Source: Roseivirga sp.
Lineage (GTDB): Bacteria; Bacteroidota; Bacteroidia; Cytophagales; Cyclobacteriaceae
Length of the DNA stretch: 64,000 nucleotides
Direction: 5' to 3'
Assembly: GCA_021404565.1 (NCBI GenBank)
Contig: JAAWWF010000002.1
Coordinates: 124,001 to 188,000, forward strand
Below are positions 55,097 through 63,606 of this stretch, one piece after another (position 1 is the first letter of the stretch; every line of letters begins with the position of its first letter). Made by a program: the position numbers and the translations under genes. The notes beneath the pieces are model-generated. The model was not told the DNA's origin. It did no database searches and saw nothing but the letters and a program-made list of their open reading frames with translations.

Positions 55097-55442
55097 ACAG
55101 CAGTGTCTTATGGTACTTTCAGAGCTTATATTATGATCGAAGTTGCCCAAATTCTTATGAAATATCAACTACATGTCATGCGATTTTGATTTGTCTTCGT
55201 AAGCTATGAAGGTTCAGAATCGGGGGAGAGTAATCCTGGAAACTGAACGAAATGGCCGTCCTTGAATTGCAGGTGCAACGGATAAAGGCTCGCTGCTTGG
55301 CCTGAGCCTCTCTGGTCTTATGTTAGGCTTAGCCTGTCTCATGGCTTTTTTTGTTTACTGTGAACTCCCGCGGGATTTCTCCGGTTGAATGATAGCCACT
55401 CTTTAAGGGGGCATATTTCAAAAACAAAAACGATAACGACAC

Positions 55443-56540
55443 ATGTCTGACAATACACTTTTCACCGAATATAACTTACAGGGAATTCCTCTAAAAAACC
55501 GGGTGGTGATGGCACCCATGACGCGCTCACGCGCTGTAGAGGCGAATACGCCCAATGAATTGATAGCAAAACACTATGAGCAGCGGGCTGAGGCCGGGCT
55601 GATCATAACCGAGGGCACATCTCCTTCACCCAATGGTCTGGGGTATCCACGCATTCCCGGACTCTTTAACGAAGCCCAGACGGCTGGCTGGAAGAAAGTA
55701 ACAGAGGCTGTGCATGCAGCTGGTTCAAAAATCTTTGTTCAGCAGATGCACACCGGGCGTATATCACATGTCAAAAACCTGCCGGAGGGTGGAGAGGTAC
55801 TGGCTCCGAGTGCGGTGAAAGTGGCCGATGCCTTTGGTCAGATGTATGTAGATGGAGAAGGGATGTTACCCTTGACACCTGCCAGGGCCATGACCACCGA
55901 AGAAGTGGAGTCGGCCATTCAGGAATATATTGACAGTGCCAAAGCAGCGGTAAAAGCGGGCTTTGATGGCGTAGAAATACATGGCGCCAACGGTTACCTG
56001 GTCAATCAGTTTATCAACCCGAAGTCCAATCAGCGAACTGACGCATATGGCGGTTCGGTAGAAGGCAGGGCCCGTTTTGTGGTAAAAATAGCAGAGGGAA
56101 TGGCAGCAGCTATAGGAAAAGAGAAAGTAGCTTTGCGGATCTCTCCCTATGGTGTATTCAACGATATGGGTGCTTTTGAAGGCATAGACGAGCAATACGG
56201 ATATATCGCCAGCGAAATGAACCGAATTGGTATTGCCTATATTCACCTGGCCGATATGTCTGCGATGACCAAAGTACCTGTGCCTGATAGCATCAAAGAG
56301 CTAATCAGAGATACCTTTAAGGGTACTCTCATTCTGAATGGTGCCTATGATAAGTCGCGCGCGAATGAAGACCTGAACAAGGGCAAAGGAGATTTAGTGG
56401 CCTTTGGTGTGCCGTGGATTGCCAACCCCGACCTGGTTACCCGCATGAAAGAGGGCATAGCCCTGACACAACCCGACCAGAATACCTTCTATACACCCGG
56501 TGCCGAGGGGTATACGGATTATAAGCGGGCTGACGTTTAA
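55443..56540 (+). CDS. Alkene reductase, Old Yellow Enzyme family (NemA-like)
   Basis: A 365-residue FMN-dependent oxidoreductase of the NemA/OYE type, which reduces activated C=C bonds using NAD(P)H. The TIM barrel opening LKNRVVMAPMTRSRA, the second block FVQQMHTGRISH, the central VEIHGANGYLVNQFINPKSNQR and TDAYGGSVEGRARF stretches, and the end block DLVAFGVPWIANPDLVTRM are all typical. The usual catalytic Tyr/His-Asn residues appear to be conserved in EIHGANGYL. It is monocistronic with its own upstream region; a hairpin at 56569-56607 follows it. Substrate is unknown. Confidence 0.93.
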   Translation: MSDNTLFTEYNLQGIPLKNRVVMAPMTRSRAVEANTPNELIAKHYEQRAEAGLIITEGTSPSPNGLGYPRIPGLFNEAQTAGWKKVTEAVHAAGSKIFVQQMHTGRISHVKNLPEGGEVLAPSAVKVADAFGQMYVDGEGMLPLTPARAMTTEEVESAIQEYIDSAKAAVKAGFDGVEIHGANGYLVNQFINPKSNQRTDAYGGSVEGRARFVVKIAEGMAAAIGKEKVALRISPYGVFNDMGAFEGIDEQYGYIASEMNRIGIAYIHLADMSAMTKVPVPDSIKELIRDTFKGTLILNGAYDKSRANEDLNKGKGDLVAFGVPWIANPDLVTRMKEGIALTQPDQNTFYTPGAEGYTDYKRADV

Positions 56541-56568
56541 CGCTTGATCTGATTAAAAGCCTGAAGTG

Positions 56569-56607
56569 GGAAGCCGGAAGAGTTTAACAATTGCTCTTCT
56601 GACTTCC
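56569..56607. terminator. Hairpin between convergent genes, possible two-way terminator
   Basis: GGAAG and GAAGAG (56569-56582) pair with CTCTTC and CTTCC (56594-56607), with a three-base internal mismatch (CCG against TGA). No T tract follows. It lies between the alkene reductase and DUF5996 genes, both of which end here. Confidence 0.4.
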
Positions 56608-56664
56608 AGCTTCTGACTTCTGACATAAGAGGGGTGTTTTTACGAAGTTCTAAATGTCGTATTG

Positions 56665-57579
56665 TCACCTCTCCAGTATATCCCTTTCCCAATCAGCTGT
56701 ATTGACGGCAGCTTCATAAGTGGTTTGTAAGAAATCGTGTAGCACCTTTTCCGGATCAACTGCACTGCGTACATCTTCATATTTAAGAAAGAATTCTCCC
56801 ATTTCAGGATGGTAGAAAGCTTCTGCGGGCAGTACTTTCTGTTCTCCGAAGCCTGCACCAGTGGGGTAGGCATAGGCATAAAATACCGGCATGGGTGAAT
56901 CTTTGGAGCCCGGCCAGAAGCCTGCACTGCTCACCTCTTGAGAATAGGCCTCCTGCATTACTTCCAGTGGCATATTGGGCATGCCTCCCGGATGAAGGGG
57001 CGCAGATTTGCCGGAAAAGCGAGTCACGGCCAGGTCAAAGGCGCCCCAGAACAAATGCACCGGGCTGGCTTTGCCCACAAACTCAGTTCTGAATTGATTG
57101 AAAACACTGTTGACACTTAACATGGCTTGCCAGAGGTCATAGGCCACTTCTGGATTGTATGATTTGTTGACTGTGTTTTCGGCAAAGGGTATGGCGGGCT
57201 CCATTTCATTGGGGCTGCCATGGATTTTTATGTTGATGCCTATACCTGAAAGTTTTTCAAACAGCTCATTATAGAAATCGGCTACGGTTCTGGGCTTTAG
57301 CTCCAGGCTGAGGGTAGGGGCATTGGAGCATTGAATCAGTAACAGGTGCTGCCTGAAATCAAATTCCAGCTGAAAGATGCGACCCTCATAAGGTATACCA
57401 TGGGTAGAAAAGCCGTTGGGCGATACGTAGAGCGTGGTATGCCAGGAGTGATTTTGCCAGGGCATGGTTTTGAGCCTGATCTTGCCTGCAATCTGAAGCC
57501 ACTGATGCAGCGTTTCTAGGGTGTCCTGCATTTCAGGGAAATTCAGCACGGGCCAGGGGTTTGATGCTGTTGTGTTCAT
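56665..57579 (-). CDS. DUF5996 family protein
   Basis: A 304-residue cytoplasmic protein matching the DUF5996 pattern in order: WPVLNFPEMQDTLETLHQWLQIAGKIRL, MPWQNHSWHTTLYVSPNGFST, EFVGKASPVHLFWGAFDLAVTRFSG, and the later SSAGFWPGSKDSPMPVFYAYAYPT and FFLKYEDVRSA with DPEKVLHDFLQTTYEAA. No enzymatic activity is known for the family, to my knowledge. It often lies near housekeeping genes. It is monocistronic and convergent with the alkene reductase. Confidence 0.88.
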   Translation of the reverse strand: MNTTASNPWPVLNFPEMQDTLETLHQWLQIAGKIRLKTMPWQNHSWHTTLYVSPNGFSTHGIPYEGRIFQLEFDFRQHLLLIQCSNAPTLSLELKPRTVADFYNELFEKLSGIGINIKIHGSPNEMEPAIPFAENTVNKSYNPEVAYDLWQAMLSVNSVFNQFRTEFVGKASPVHLFWGAFDLAVTRFSGKSAPLHPGGMPNMPLEVMQEAYSQEVSSAGFWPGSKDSPMPVFYAYAYPTGAGFGEQKVLPAEAFYHPEMGEFFLKYEDVRSAVDPEKVLHDFLQTTYEAAVNTADWERDILER

Positions 57580-58061
57580 AGAGTCAGTGTTTTAACAGCC
57601 AATCTCTGCACTTATCGGGACTTCTGCATTCATCTGGATTAATAAAACGGAAGAAGAGACAAAAACACTTTTTTATGACTGGGTTGACCAGGAAGAAACC
57701 CCGGTATGAGAGTTTGTTGGTGAAGAATACTGTCAAAGGGGAGAAGGCCAAGTTATAACTCATACAGGGCCTCTTCGAGAGACCCTGATGGTGGTTGAAG
57801 ATATTGATGGACACCGTCCCTTAGGGTTCTTTTTTAGCCAAAGACTTTATGAATGGAATACTGCTTCTGATAAATGCAGAGAGGGACGGTGTCCGTTGCC
57901 CATCTCATTTTATTGGTGTTGGTTATTGGCCTCCCTTTAGGGAATATAGGGTGTGCGTTGGCCAGGGACTTCAACCATGAACGTTCCATGCATCCAGGGT
58001 CCTCTGCTAGAGACCCTGATGGTGGGGTAGTTGTGAGGGTCTATGTGACTTACTGACCAAC
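57580..58061. other. 482-bp intergenic region carrying an 86-bp element and repeated flanks
   Basis: Most of 57755-58045 is a mosaic of repeats: CAGGG(C/T)CTCTTCGAGAGACCCTGATGG hairpin sequence, the 86-bp element (57809-57894), and a further block ending in CTTCAACC. Very similar blocks, in another order, lie at 58683-58985 on the other side of the Crp/Fnr gene. No gene is supported. Confidence 0.65.
57809..57894. repeat. 86-bp element with 13-bp perfect inverted ends, copy 1
   Basis: Begins GGACACCGTCCCT, ends AGGGACGGTGTCC, a perfect 13-bp inverted pair. The interior is nearly the same as in the copy at 58827-58912. Its small size, hairpin potential and repeated presence resemble a MITE or a REP element mobilised by a RAYT transposase; no transposase is in the window. 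Confidence 0.78.
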
Positions 58062-58607
58062 TCAGGAGGTAGTATGCTTTATGTTCTTGCTTCTGATCGT
58101 GCTCAGGGCCTGTGGGGTAATGCCCAGGTAGGAGGCAATCATATGCTGTGGCACCCTGTTGGGCAATTCAGGGTAGGTGTCCAGAAAATAGTGGTAGCGA
58201 TCTATCGCAGGAGCACTCATTTGCATGATAATTCTGCGCTGTAGCATGCCCATGCGTCTGTAGAGCAATTTGAGGTTTTGGTTGATAAGCTCCTTGTTGA
58301 TCTCCCCTTTCAGCAGGGCAGCCCGGTCAAAGATCAGAATTTCCGTGTCTTCTATGCAGTCGATAAAGAGTTCTGCCGGTTGGTCAAACTCCAGAGACTC
58401 TACATCTGCTATGATCCAGTTTTCGGGGGCAAACATAAAGATATGCTCCTTGCCCTTGCTATCGATGATATAGCTTCTCAGCAGACCATTTTTGACATAG
58501 TAGGTGTTCGGGTTCTGATCTCCCTTGCTTTGAAGAATTTCGCCCTTCTTATAATGCTTTGAGCTGGTTTTGGTGTTTTCGGGGATCAGGTCATCCAGGT
58601 TTTGCAT
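58062..58607 (-). CDS. Crp/Fnr-family transcriptional regulator
   Basis: A 181-residue protein from ATG 58607 (MQNLDDLIPENTKT). The open frame reaches 58832, but the extra 75 residues are encoded by an intergenic repeat (proline- and serine-rich, TSPSGSLEEDP) and I reject them. It has a cyclic nucleotide-binding-like jelly roll (YKKGEILQSKGDQNPNTYYVKNGLLRSY, later IADVESLEFDQPAELF) and a C-terminal winged helix (VPQHMIASYLGITPQALSTIRSK). This layout is typical of Bacteroidota Crp-like regulators without a clear ligand. It stands alone between two 86-bp elements. Confidence 0.86.
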   Translation of the reverse strand: MQNLDDLIPENTKTSSKHYKKGEILQSKGDQNPNTYYVKNGLLRSYIIDSKGKEHIFMFAPENWIIADVESLEFDQPAELFIDCIEDTEILIFDRAALLKGEINKELINQNLKLLYRRMGMLQRRIIMQMSAPAIDRYHYFLDTYPELPNRVPQHMIASYLGITPQALSTIRSKNIKHTTS

Positions 58608-58826
58608 GTCGTGTGCTGTTTCGGGGATAAGACCAATCTCTGAAAAAAATCCATGAAAAAGAACGAAGCTTGGCACATGTTGGAGGATTATTGGCTTCCC
58701 TTTAGGGAATGTAGGGTGTGGGTTGGCCCGAGACTTCAACCGAGAAGGGTTCACGCATGCAGGGTCCTCTTCGAGAGACCCTGATGGTGAGGTTAGAGAT
58801 CCTGATGGTGGTTGGAAGATATTCAT

Positions 58827-58912
58827 GGACACCGTCCCTTAGGGTTCTTTTTTAGCTTAAGACTTTGCGAATGGAACACTGCTTCTGATGGATGCTGCGA
58901 GGGACGGTGTCC
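58827..58912. repeat. 86-bp element with 13-bp perfect inverted ends, copy 2
   Basis: GGACACCGTCCCT at 58827-58839 and AGGGACGGTGTCC at 58900-58912. Same length and orientation as copy 1 (57809-57894). Together the copies flank the Crp/Fnr gene as direct repeats. The repeat flanks continue to about 58985; 58986-59097 holds nothing recognised. Confidence 0.78.
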
Positions 58913-59097
58913 TTTGCTTACCTTATTTTATCGGTGTGTGTTATTGGCATCTCTTTAGGGAAAAAGGGTGTGTGCCGGTCGGAGATACCTGATATAGGTA
59001 AATAGTGCATGTTGGTGAAGAACACCAACATGGGGGAAATTTTCTACCGGTCTGACGTTTTGTACCGACCTTGGTATCCTCTGACTTTAGGATGGGT

Positions 59098-59991
59098 CTA
59101 AACTGACTGAATCAGCTTTTCTCCCCAGCCAATGGGTTGCTTTGTCAGTCGGGGATAGATCAGCAGTGCAATAAAAATGGCAAGGATCAACCCCATCAGG
59201 GTAAGTTGTAATGGTTGTTCACCCTCCACACTGGTAAACTGAAGCAGATTGCCCTCCGAGGGGCCCATAAGCTGATTCATAAATACAAAGACGAGATGAA
59301 AACCCACCCCGGTCCAGAGGCTGCGAGTGAGGATTCTCAGGTAGAGCACAAAGGCTCCGAAAAATATAAGTGTGATGATGTAGGAAGGGGTAATGGTATT
59401 GGCACCGCCAATAAGTACCTCATAACCTAAGAGCTGTTTTTGTATAAGCATAGATACAACCGGTATTAGAGCGAAGAGGACGATTGTGATAAGGCTGCTT
59501 TTTACCTTGGTAAACCTTGTGTTCAGGTTGGTATAGATATAGCCTCTGAAAAGCAGCTCTTCCGGCAGGGCATCAGTAAGAAAAGTAAGCACAAAGGCGA
59601 ATAGCATGGCACTGAGAACGGGGCCGCTGCTATTGATTTTTAAACCTCCCCAGCCCGTGATAAAAGCTACCGTGATGGTGATGGTGAGGGGTACCAGGAT
59701 AAGTGCCATGCCTAGCAGGAATTTCTTAGCTGCCTTGGGTCTCGTTTCATGGCCAATGTCCCGGGGAGCAAAACCATTTCGTTTACGAAGTAGCCAGATG
59801 CCGGCTACAACTATGCCTGAGAGCAAAACTCCTTTGATGGCCTGGTTAGTCCATCCATCGATACCCAATGTATAGGCTTCTGTGCCCAGTATATTGACAA
59901 AGACCACTGCCAGGGCCCCTATAAGCAGGGCGATGATAATATTGCTTTTCAGGCTTTTATTTTGTGAGTTGTTGTTGATTGGGTTTTCCAT
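59098..59991 (-). CDS. CPBP family intramembrane glutamic endopeptidase
   Basis: A 297-residue polytopic membrane protein of the CAAX protease/CPBP (Abi) family. Motif 1 is LPEELLFRGYIYTNL (E144, E145, R149), the EExxxR site; motif 2 region is SLWTGVGFHLVFVF with the catalytic His. About eight TM segments are visible, the first at 18-36. In bacteria such proteins process membrane substrates, sometimes as bacteriocin-immunity-like or abortive factors; the substrate is unknown. It is monocistronic; its upstream gap and the downstream repeat-rich segment hold no other gene. Confidence 0.88.
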   Translation of the reverse strand: MENPINNNSQNKSLKSNIIIALLIGALAVVFVNILGTEAYTLGIDGWTNQAIKGVLLSGIVVAGIWLLRKRNGFAPRDIGHETRPKAAKKFLLGMALILVPLTITITVAFITGWGGLKINSSGPVLSAMLFAFVLTFLTDALPEELLFRGYIYTNLNTRFTKVKSSLITIVLFALIPVVSMLIQKQLLGYEVLIGGANTITPSYIITLIFFGAFVLYLRILTRSLWTGVGFHLVFVFMNQLMGPSEGNLLQFTSVEGEQPLQLTLMGLILAIFIALLIYPRLTKQPIGWGEKLIQSV

Positions 59992-60195
59992 AGTAAACCT
60001 TTTATGCTCTCAATCTAAGGGTAGTGTTATGGTATCGCGAGTAAGAAAAACCGGGTCAGGGGTTTTTTGAGCCGAAGCAGGGGAGATGTGAGCTGTAGCT
60101 TAGAGGGTTAACATATTCCGTACCTGACGGCACGGGGTTCCTGCGTTGTTTCAGAGCTACTGTACCGATATCCCGTCCCTACGGGACTGCAAAAC

Positions 60196-60872
60196 CATCT
60201 ACATTTCTATCCCAGACCTACTCGAAGCGTCTCGCTTCGAGCTATCTGTATTGCGATCCCATGACATTGTTCAGTGGATTGTGAATCCATCTACTTTCCT
60301 ATCCTGAAGTATGAAGGATCTAAAGCAGATGTTGAAACTCAACCTACTTGAAGTGTCTCGCATCGAGCTACCTGTATTGCGATCCTATGACATTGTTCAG
60401 TGGATTGTGAATCCATCTACTTTCCAATCCTGAAGTATGAAGGATCTAAAGCAGATGTTGCAACTCAACTTACTTGAAGCGTCTCGCATCGAGCTACCTG
60501 TATTGCGATCCTATGACATTGTTCAGTGGATTGTGAATCCATCTACTTTCCAATCCTGAGGCATGAAGGATCTAAAGCAGATGTTGCAACTCAACTTACT
60601 TGAAGCGTCTCGCATCGAGCTACCTGTATTGCGATCCTATGACATTGTTCAGTGGATTGTGAATCCATCTACTTTCCAATCCTGAGGCATGAAGGATCTA
60701 AAGTAGATGTTGTAACTCAACTTACTTGAAGCGTCTCGCATCGAGCTACCTGTATTGCGATCCCATGACATTGTTCAGTGGACTGTGAATCCATCTACTT
60801 TCCTATCCTGAAGAATGAAGGATCTAAAGTAGATGTTGCAACTCAACCTAGTTGAAGCGTCTCGCTTCGAGA
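60196..60872. repeat. Tandem array of 126-bp repeats with hairpins
   Basis: The anchor ATGACATTGT recurs at 60261, 60387, 60513, 60639 and 60765, an exact 126-bp period, with a partial unit at each end. Each unit can form two hairpins: CATCTACTTT..ATCCT / AGGAT..AAAGTAGATG (clearest at 60666-60709) and GAAGCG-tct-CGCTTC, perfect in the outer copies. No frame stays open across units, so I regard it as noncoding. It fills most of the 1-kb gap 59992-61000. Confidence 0.88.
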
Positions 60873-60896
60873 CACCTACTCGGGCTTTTAACCTCG

Positions 60897-60926
60897 CTCA
60901 GAGTCATTACGCAGTAAGACTCTGAG
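60897..60926. terminator. Hairpin after the LytTR gene, possible terminator
   Basis: CTCAGAGTC (60897-60905) pairs perfectly with GACTCTGAG (60918-60926), with an inner TTAC/GTAA pairing. It lies 75 bases beyond the LytTR gene's stop. No T tract follows on the minus strand, so this is only a possible terminator. Confidence 0.45.
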
Positions 60927-61000
60927 CACAGTCTTGTGGCGTATCAGGGGCTTATGATCACTCAAAGTGATATCTGAAAAGAATCCCGGACCTGTTTGGA

Positions 61001-61765
61001 TCAGATTTTATTCAGCCACTTTCTGAAGGCAGGAGTTTTGCTGGCTGCTACAATCAGTTTTTCGTCAGCACCGCGCATCGTAAGGGCCAGCCTGTCGTTG
61101 AAGTAGGGTTCAATTTTCCCGATAAAGTTGGCATTGATCAATTCTCCGCGATTGATCCGGAAAAAGGTGCACTCGTCCAGGTCTTGCTCCAGCTCTGAAA
61201 CCAAGCTGGAGAGCGCCATCTTCTGTCCATTGGCCTTATGAGCATAGGGCAGTCCGTTGGCAGTAGCAATAAAGGCAATTTCGCTTACCTCCAGCAAGTA
61301 AATGCCCGTACCCAGCTTTACGGAAAGTTTGGTTTTAAAGGGCCTGACTTGGGTGTTGAGTGTCAGTTTTAGCTTTTCCAGCAGGGCCAGTGCCTCTTCT
61401 GTATCAGTCGCTTTCAGTGATTTGTATTTTCCCATTGCCTTATTCACCTGGTCCAGATCAAAAGGTTTCAGCAGATACGATATACCATTGGTTTCGAAGG
61501 CATTCAGGGCGTACTGCTGATAGGCTGTGGTAAATATGATAGGGGCTTTGAGGGTAGATGTTGACAAGACGTCAAAAACCTGTCCGTCCAGCAGCTCTAT
61601 GTCTGAAAAAATAAGATCGGGTTGCTCATTGATAGCCACCCAGTTTCTGATGGCCTTATTGCTGTCGAGAATGCCCACGATATACATTTCAGGATCATAG
61701 GCCCTGAGTATACTGATCAGCCTTTTGGCTGCTGGAAGTTCATCTTCAATGATCAGTACTTTCAT
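61001..61765 (-). CDS. LytTR-type response regulator
   Basis: A 254-residue regulator. The receiver domain (1-120) has MKVLIIEDE, phosphoacceptor Asp55 in LIFSDIELLDG and the late IFTTAYQQYALNAFETNGISYLLKPF with its Lys. The C-terminal LytTR DNA-binding domain occupies about 145-254 (VEIAFIATANGLPYAHKANGQ..., LDECTFFRINRGELINANFIGKIEPYF). It is coupled to the LytS-like kinase, whose gene overlaps its start by 20 bases. Together they form a typical Bacteroidota two-component pair; targets unknown. Confidence 0.93.
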   Translation of the reverse strand: MKVLIIEDELPAAKRLISILRAYDPEMYIVGILDSNKAIRNWVAINEQPDLIFSDIELLDGQVFDVLSTSTLKAPIIFTTAYQQYALNAFETNGISYLLKPFDLDQVNKAMGKYKSLKATDTEEALALLEKLKLTLNTQVRPFKTKLSVKLGTGIYLLEVSEIAFIATANGLPYAHKANGQKMALSSLVSELEQDLDECTFFRINRGELINANFIGKIEPYFNDRLALTMRGADEKLIVAASKTPAFRKWLNKI

Positions 61766-62861
61766 GGCTTATCTGATTTATCAAGGGTAGCTTTACTACA
61801 AACTGATTAGCGTCTGTGTAATATTCAACATTTTTTCCAATGACGAGCTTACAGCGATCGTTCAGGTTTTTAAGCCCGGTACCACTCTCGTGATCGGTGG
61901 AGGATGACGATTTTTTACGTAGCTCGTTTTTCACAATGAGCGAGTCTTCCTTTATCTGCATATGGATAATCAGCGGGTTTTGCCGGTCTCCACTATTGTG
62001 CTTTATGGCATTTTCCACGACCAGTTGCAGCGACATGGGCACCAGCAGTATTGTCGAGAGATCAGTTTGTTCCATGTTTGTTTTGAGCTGGTAGGCTTCA
62101 CCAAACCTTTGGGTCATCAGATCAAAGTAGTCTTCAATAAAGCTAAGCTCATCCTGCAGGCTTACCAGGTCTTCGCTGGCATTTTTGGTAAAGTAGCGAT
62201 AGATATTGGCCAGACTTTTGGTAAATGCTGTGGCATCTTCCTGTGCAGGGTCAATGAGCGATGAAAGTGTATTCAGGTTGTTGAACAGGAAGTGCGGGCT
62301 CATTTGCTGCTGCAGGGCTTTCAGCTCCAGCTCTGTCTTTAGTTTCTCAGATACAATCAGCGCTTCCTTAAGCTGATTGGACTCTTTCAGGTAGAGGTAG
62401 GCGATAAAGGCATTGCCTACAATAAAATGATGGAACATAAGAATGAGTGCATTGCCTATAACATAGCCAATGTCTCGTTGCTGGCCCATGAGGTACTCTG
62501 CACCCAACATAAAGGCAGCCACAATACCGGCATAAAGCAAAAGGCTGAGTACAAGAATCTTGATGTATTTGGTGAGTATAGAAGACCTTGGAGTACTGAG
62601 GCGTTTCTTTACAAAGTGGATGGTAAAGAGTGATACAAAACTGGTGAGCACACCAAATGCAATGGCTTCCCTGTGAATTACGATGTCAGGGTTGCCTGAG
62701 GCATTGGTAGGGGCAGTCACGAGCTGCACAAAAAGATAGAACACAAAGTCGAAAAGGACAATGAGCAGTACCCAGGCATAATTGTTTTTGGCGATTTTGA
62801 ATTGTTGAAACATTCCGGTTGTCCCTGAAAGCGATAAGGCCTCAAAATAGTCTATTGCCAT
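61746..62861 (-). CDS. LytS-like sensor histidine kinase
   Basis: A 371-residue membrane kinase. About four TM helices (for example WVLLIVLFDFVFYLFVQL and ILVLSLLLYAGIVAAFML) occupy residues 30-165. The His_kinase domain starts with QQQMSPHFLFNNLNTLSSLI, where the phosphorylated His lies in SPHFLFN, followed by FIEDYFDLMTQRFGEAYQL and the HATPase part with PMSLQLVVENAIKHN (N box) and GTGLKNLNDR (G box). It phosphorylates the LytTR regulator encoded directly downstream. The signal sensed is unknown. Confidence 0.93.
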   Translation of the reverse strand: MAIDYFEALSLSGTTGMFQQFKIAKNNYAWVLLIVLFDFVFYLFVQLVTAPTNASGNPDIVIHREAIAFGVLTSFVSLFTIHFVKKRLSTPRSSILTKYIKILVLSLLLYAGIVAAFMLGAEYLMGQQRDIGYVIGNALILMFHHFIVGNAFIAYLYLKESNQLKEALIVSEKLKTELELKALQQQMSPHFLFNNLNTLSSLIDPAQEDATAFTKSLANIYRYFTKNASEDLVSLQDELSFIEDYFDLMTQRFGEAYQLKTNMEQTDLSTILLVPMSLQLVVENAIKHNSGDRQNPLIIHMQIKEDSLIVKNELRKKSSSSTDHESGTGLKNLNDRCKLVIGKNVEYYTDANQFVVKLPLINQISHESTDH

Positions 62862-62937
62862 GGAAATGACGGAAACAATCGGCTGAAGTCAGGGGAAAAC
62901 GAGTTGAAATGGGGGAGCTGCCGGATCAGAGATAGGT

Positions 62938-63606
62938 CTAGAATAAATCAAATCCTTTGACAATGCCTGTTTGAATGCCAAAGCGGATGACCCCTGCCGA
63001 GTTTTTTACCTGAAGCTTACTGAGGATGTTTTTGCGGTGCGTGTCTATGGTATGGCTGCTCACGAAGAGTTTTTCGGCAATCTCAGCTGAATTAAGACCA
63101 TCAGCGATCAATCTGATTACATCCTTTTCACGTTCTGTAACCTCAATGTCGAGAGGACTGTCAAAGACCTTTTTCTTCTGATAGCTCTTAATCACCGTTT
63201 TTGTGATCTCCTTACCATAGAAAGGTTCGTTTTGCATCAGGCTTCTGATGGCCTGGTGAAGCTCCTTTTTGCCCGAATTTTTTAGCACATAACCATCAAC
63301 CCCGATGGCTATCAGGTTCTTGATAAACTCAGGTCGGTTGTACATACTCACAATCAGAATTTTCACCTCAGGAAATTCCTCTTTCAACTGCTTTGCCACT
63401 TCAATACCGTCTTTTTTCGGCATGTTGATGTCCAGAATGACCAGGTCCAGCTCGTGAATTGATTTAACAATCTCAATCACTTTTTCGCCATCATATGCCT
63501 CGGCCACTACTTCGAAATCAGGTACCTGATTGAGCATGAGTTTCATACCCTCAATGATCATTTCATGATCGTCTGCGATGAGAATTTTGATGCTGTCCTG
63601 ACTCAT
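62938..63606 (-). CDS. NarL/LuxR-type response regulator
   Basis: A 222-residue regulator. The receiver has IKILIADDHEMIIEG, Asp59 in LVILDINMPKKDGIEV and the YVLKNSGKKELHQAI Lys. The LuxR helix-turn-helix lies at 155-215: LDIEVTEREKDVIRLIADGLNSAEIAEKLFVSSHTIDTHRKNILSKL. It overlaps the histidine kinase gene at its right by ATGA, so the two form a two-component operon. Confidence 0.93.
   Translation of the reverse strand: MSQDSIKILIADDHEMIIEGMKLMLNQVPDFEVVAEAYDGEKVIEIVKSIHELDLVILDINMPKKDGIEVAKQLKEEFPEVKILIVSMYNRPEFIKNLIAIGVDGYVLKNSGKKELHQAIRSLMQNEPFYGKEITKTVIKSYQKKKVFDSPLDIEVTEREKDVIRLIADGLNSAEIAEKLFVSSHTIDTHRKNILSKLQVKNSAGVIRFGIQTGIVKGFDLF

Noticed and set aside
57874-58056. 60-codon plus-strand frame downstream of the DUF5996 gene
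   Set aside because: It lies in the repeated block around the 86-bp element and overlaps its inverted end.
58608-58832. N-terminal 75-residue extension of the Crp/Fnr regulator
   Set aside because: It is encoded by intergenic repeat sequence, and the family normally begins at the Met encoded at 58607.
60196-60872. CRISPR array
   Set aside because: The units are uniform over all 126 bases with no variable spacers, and no cas gene is present.
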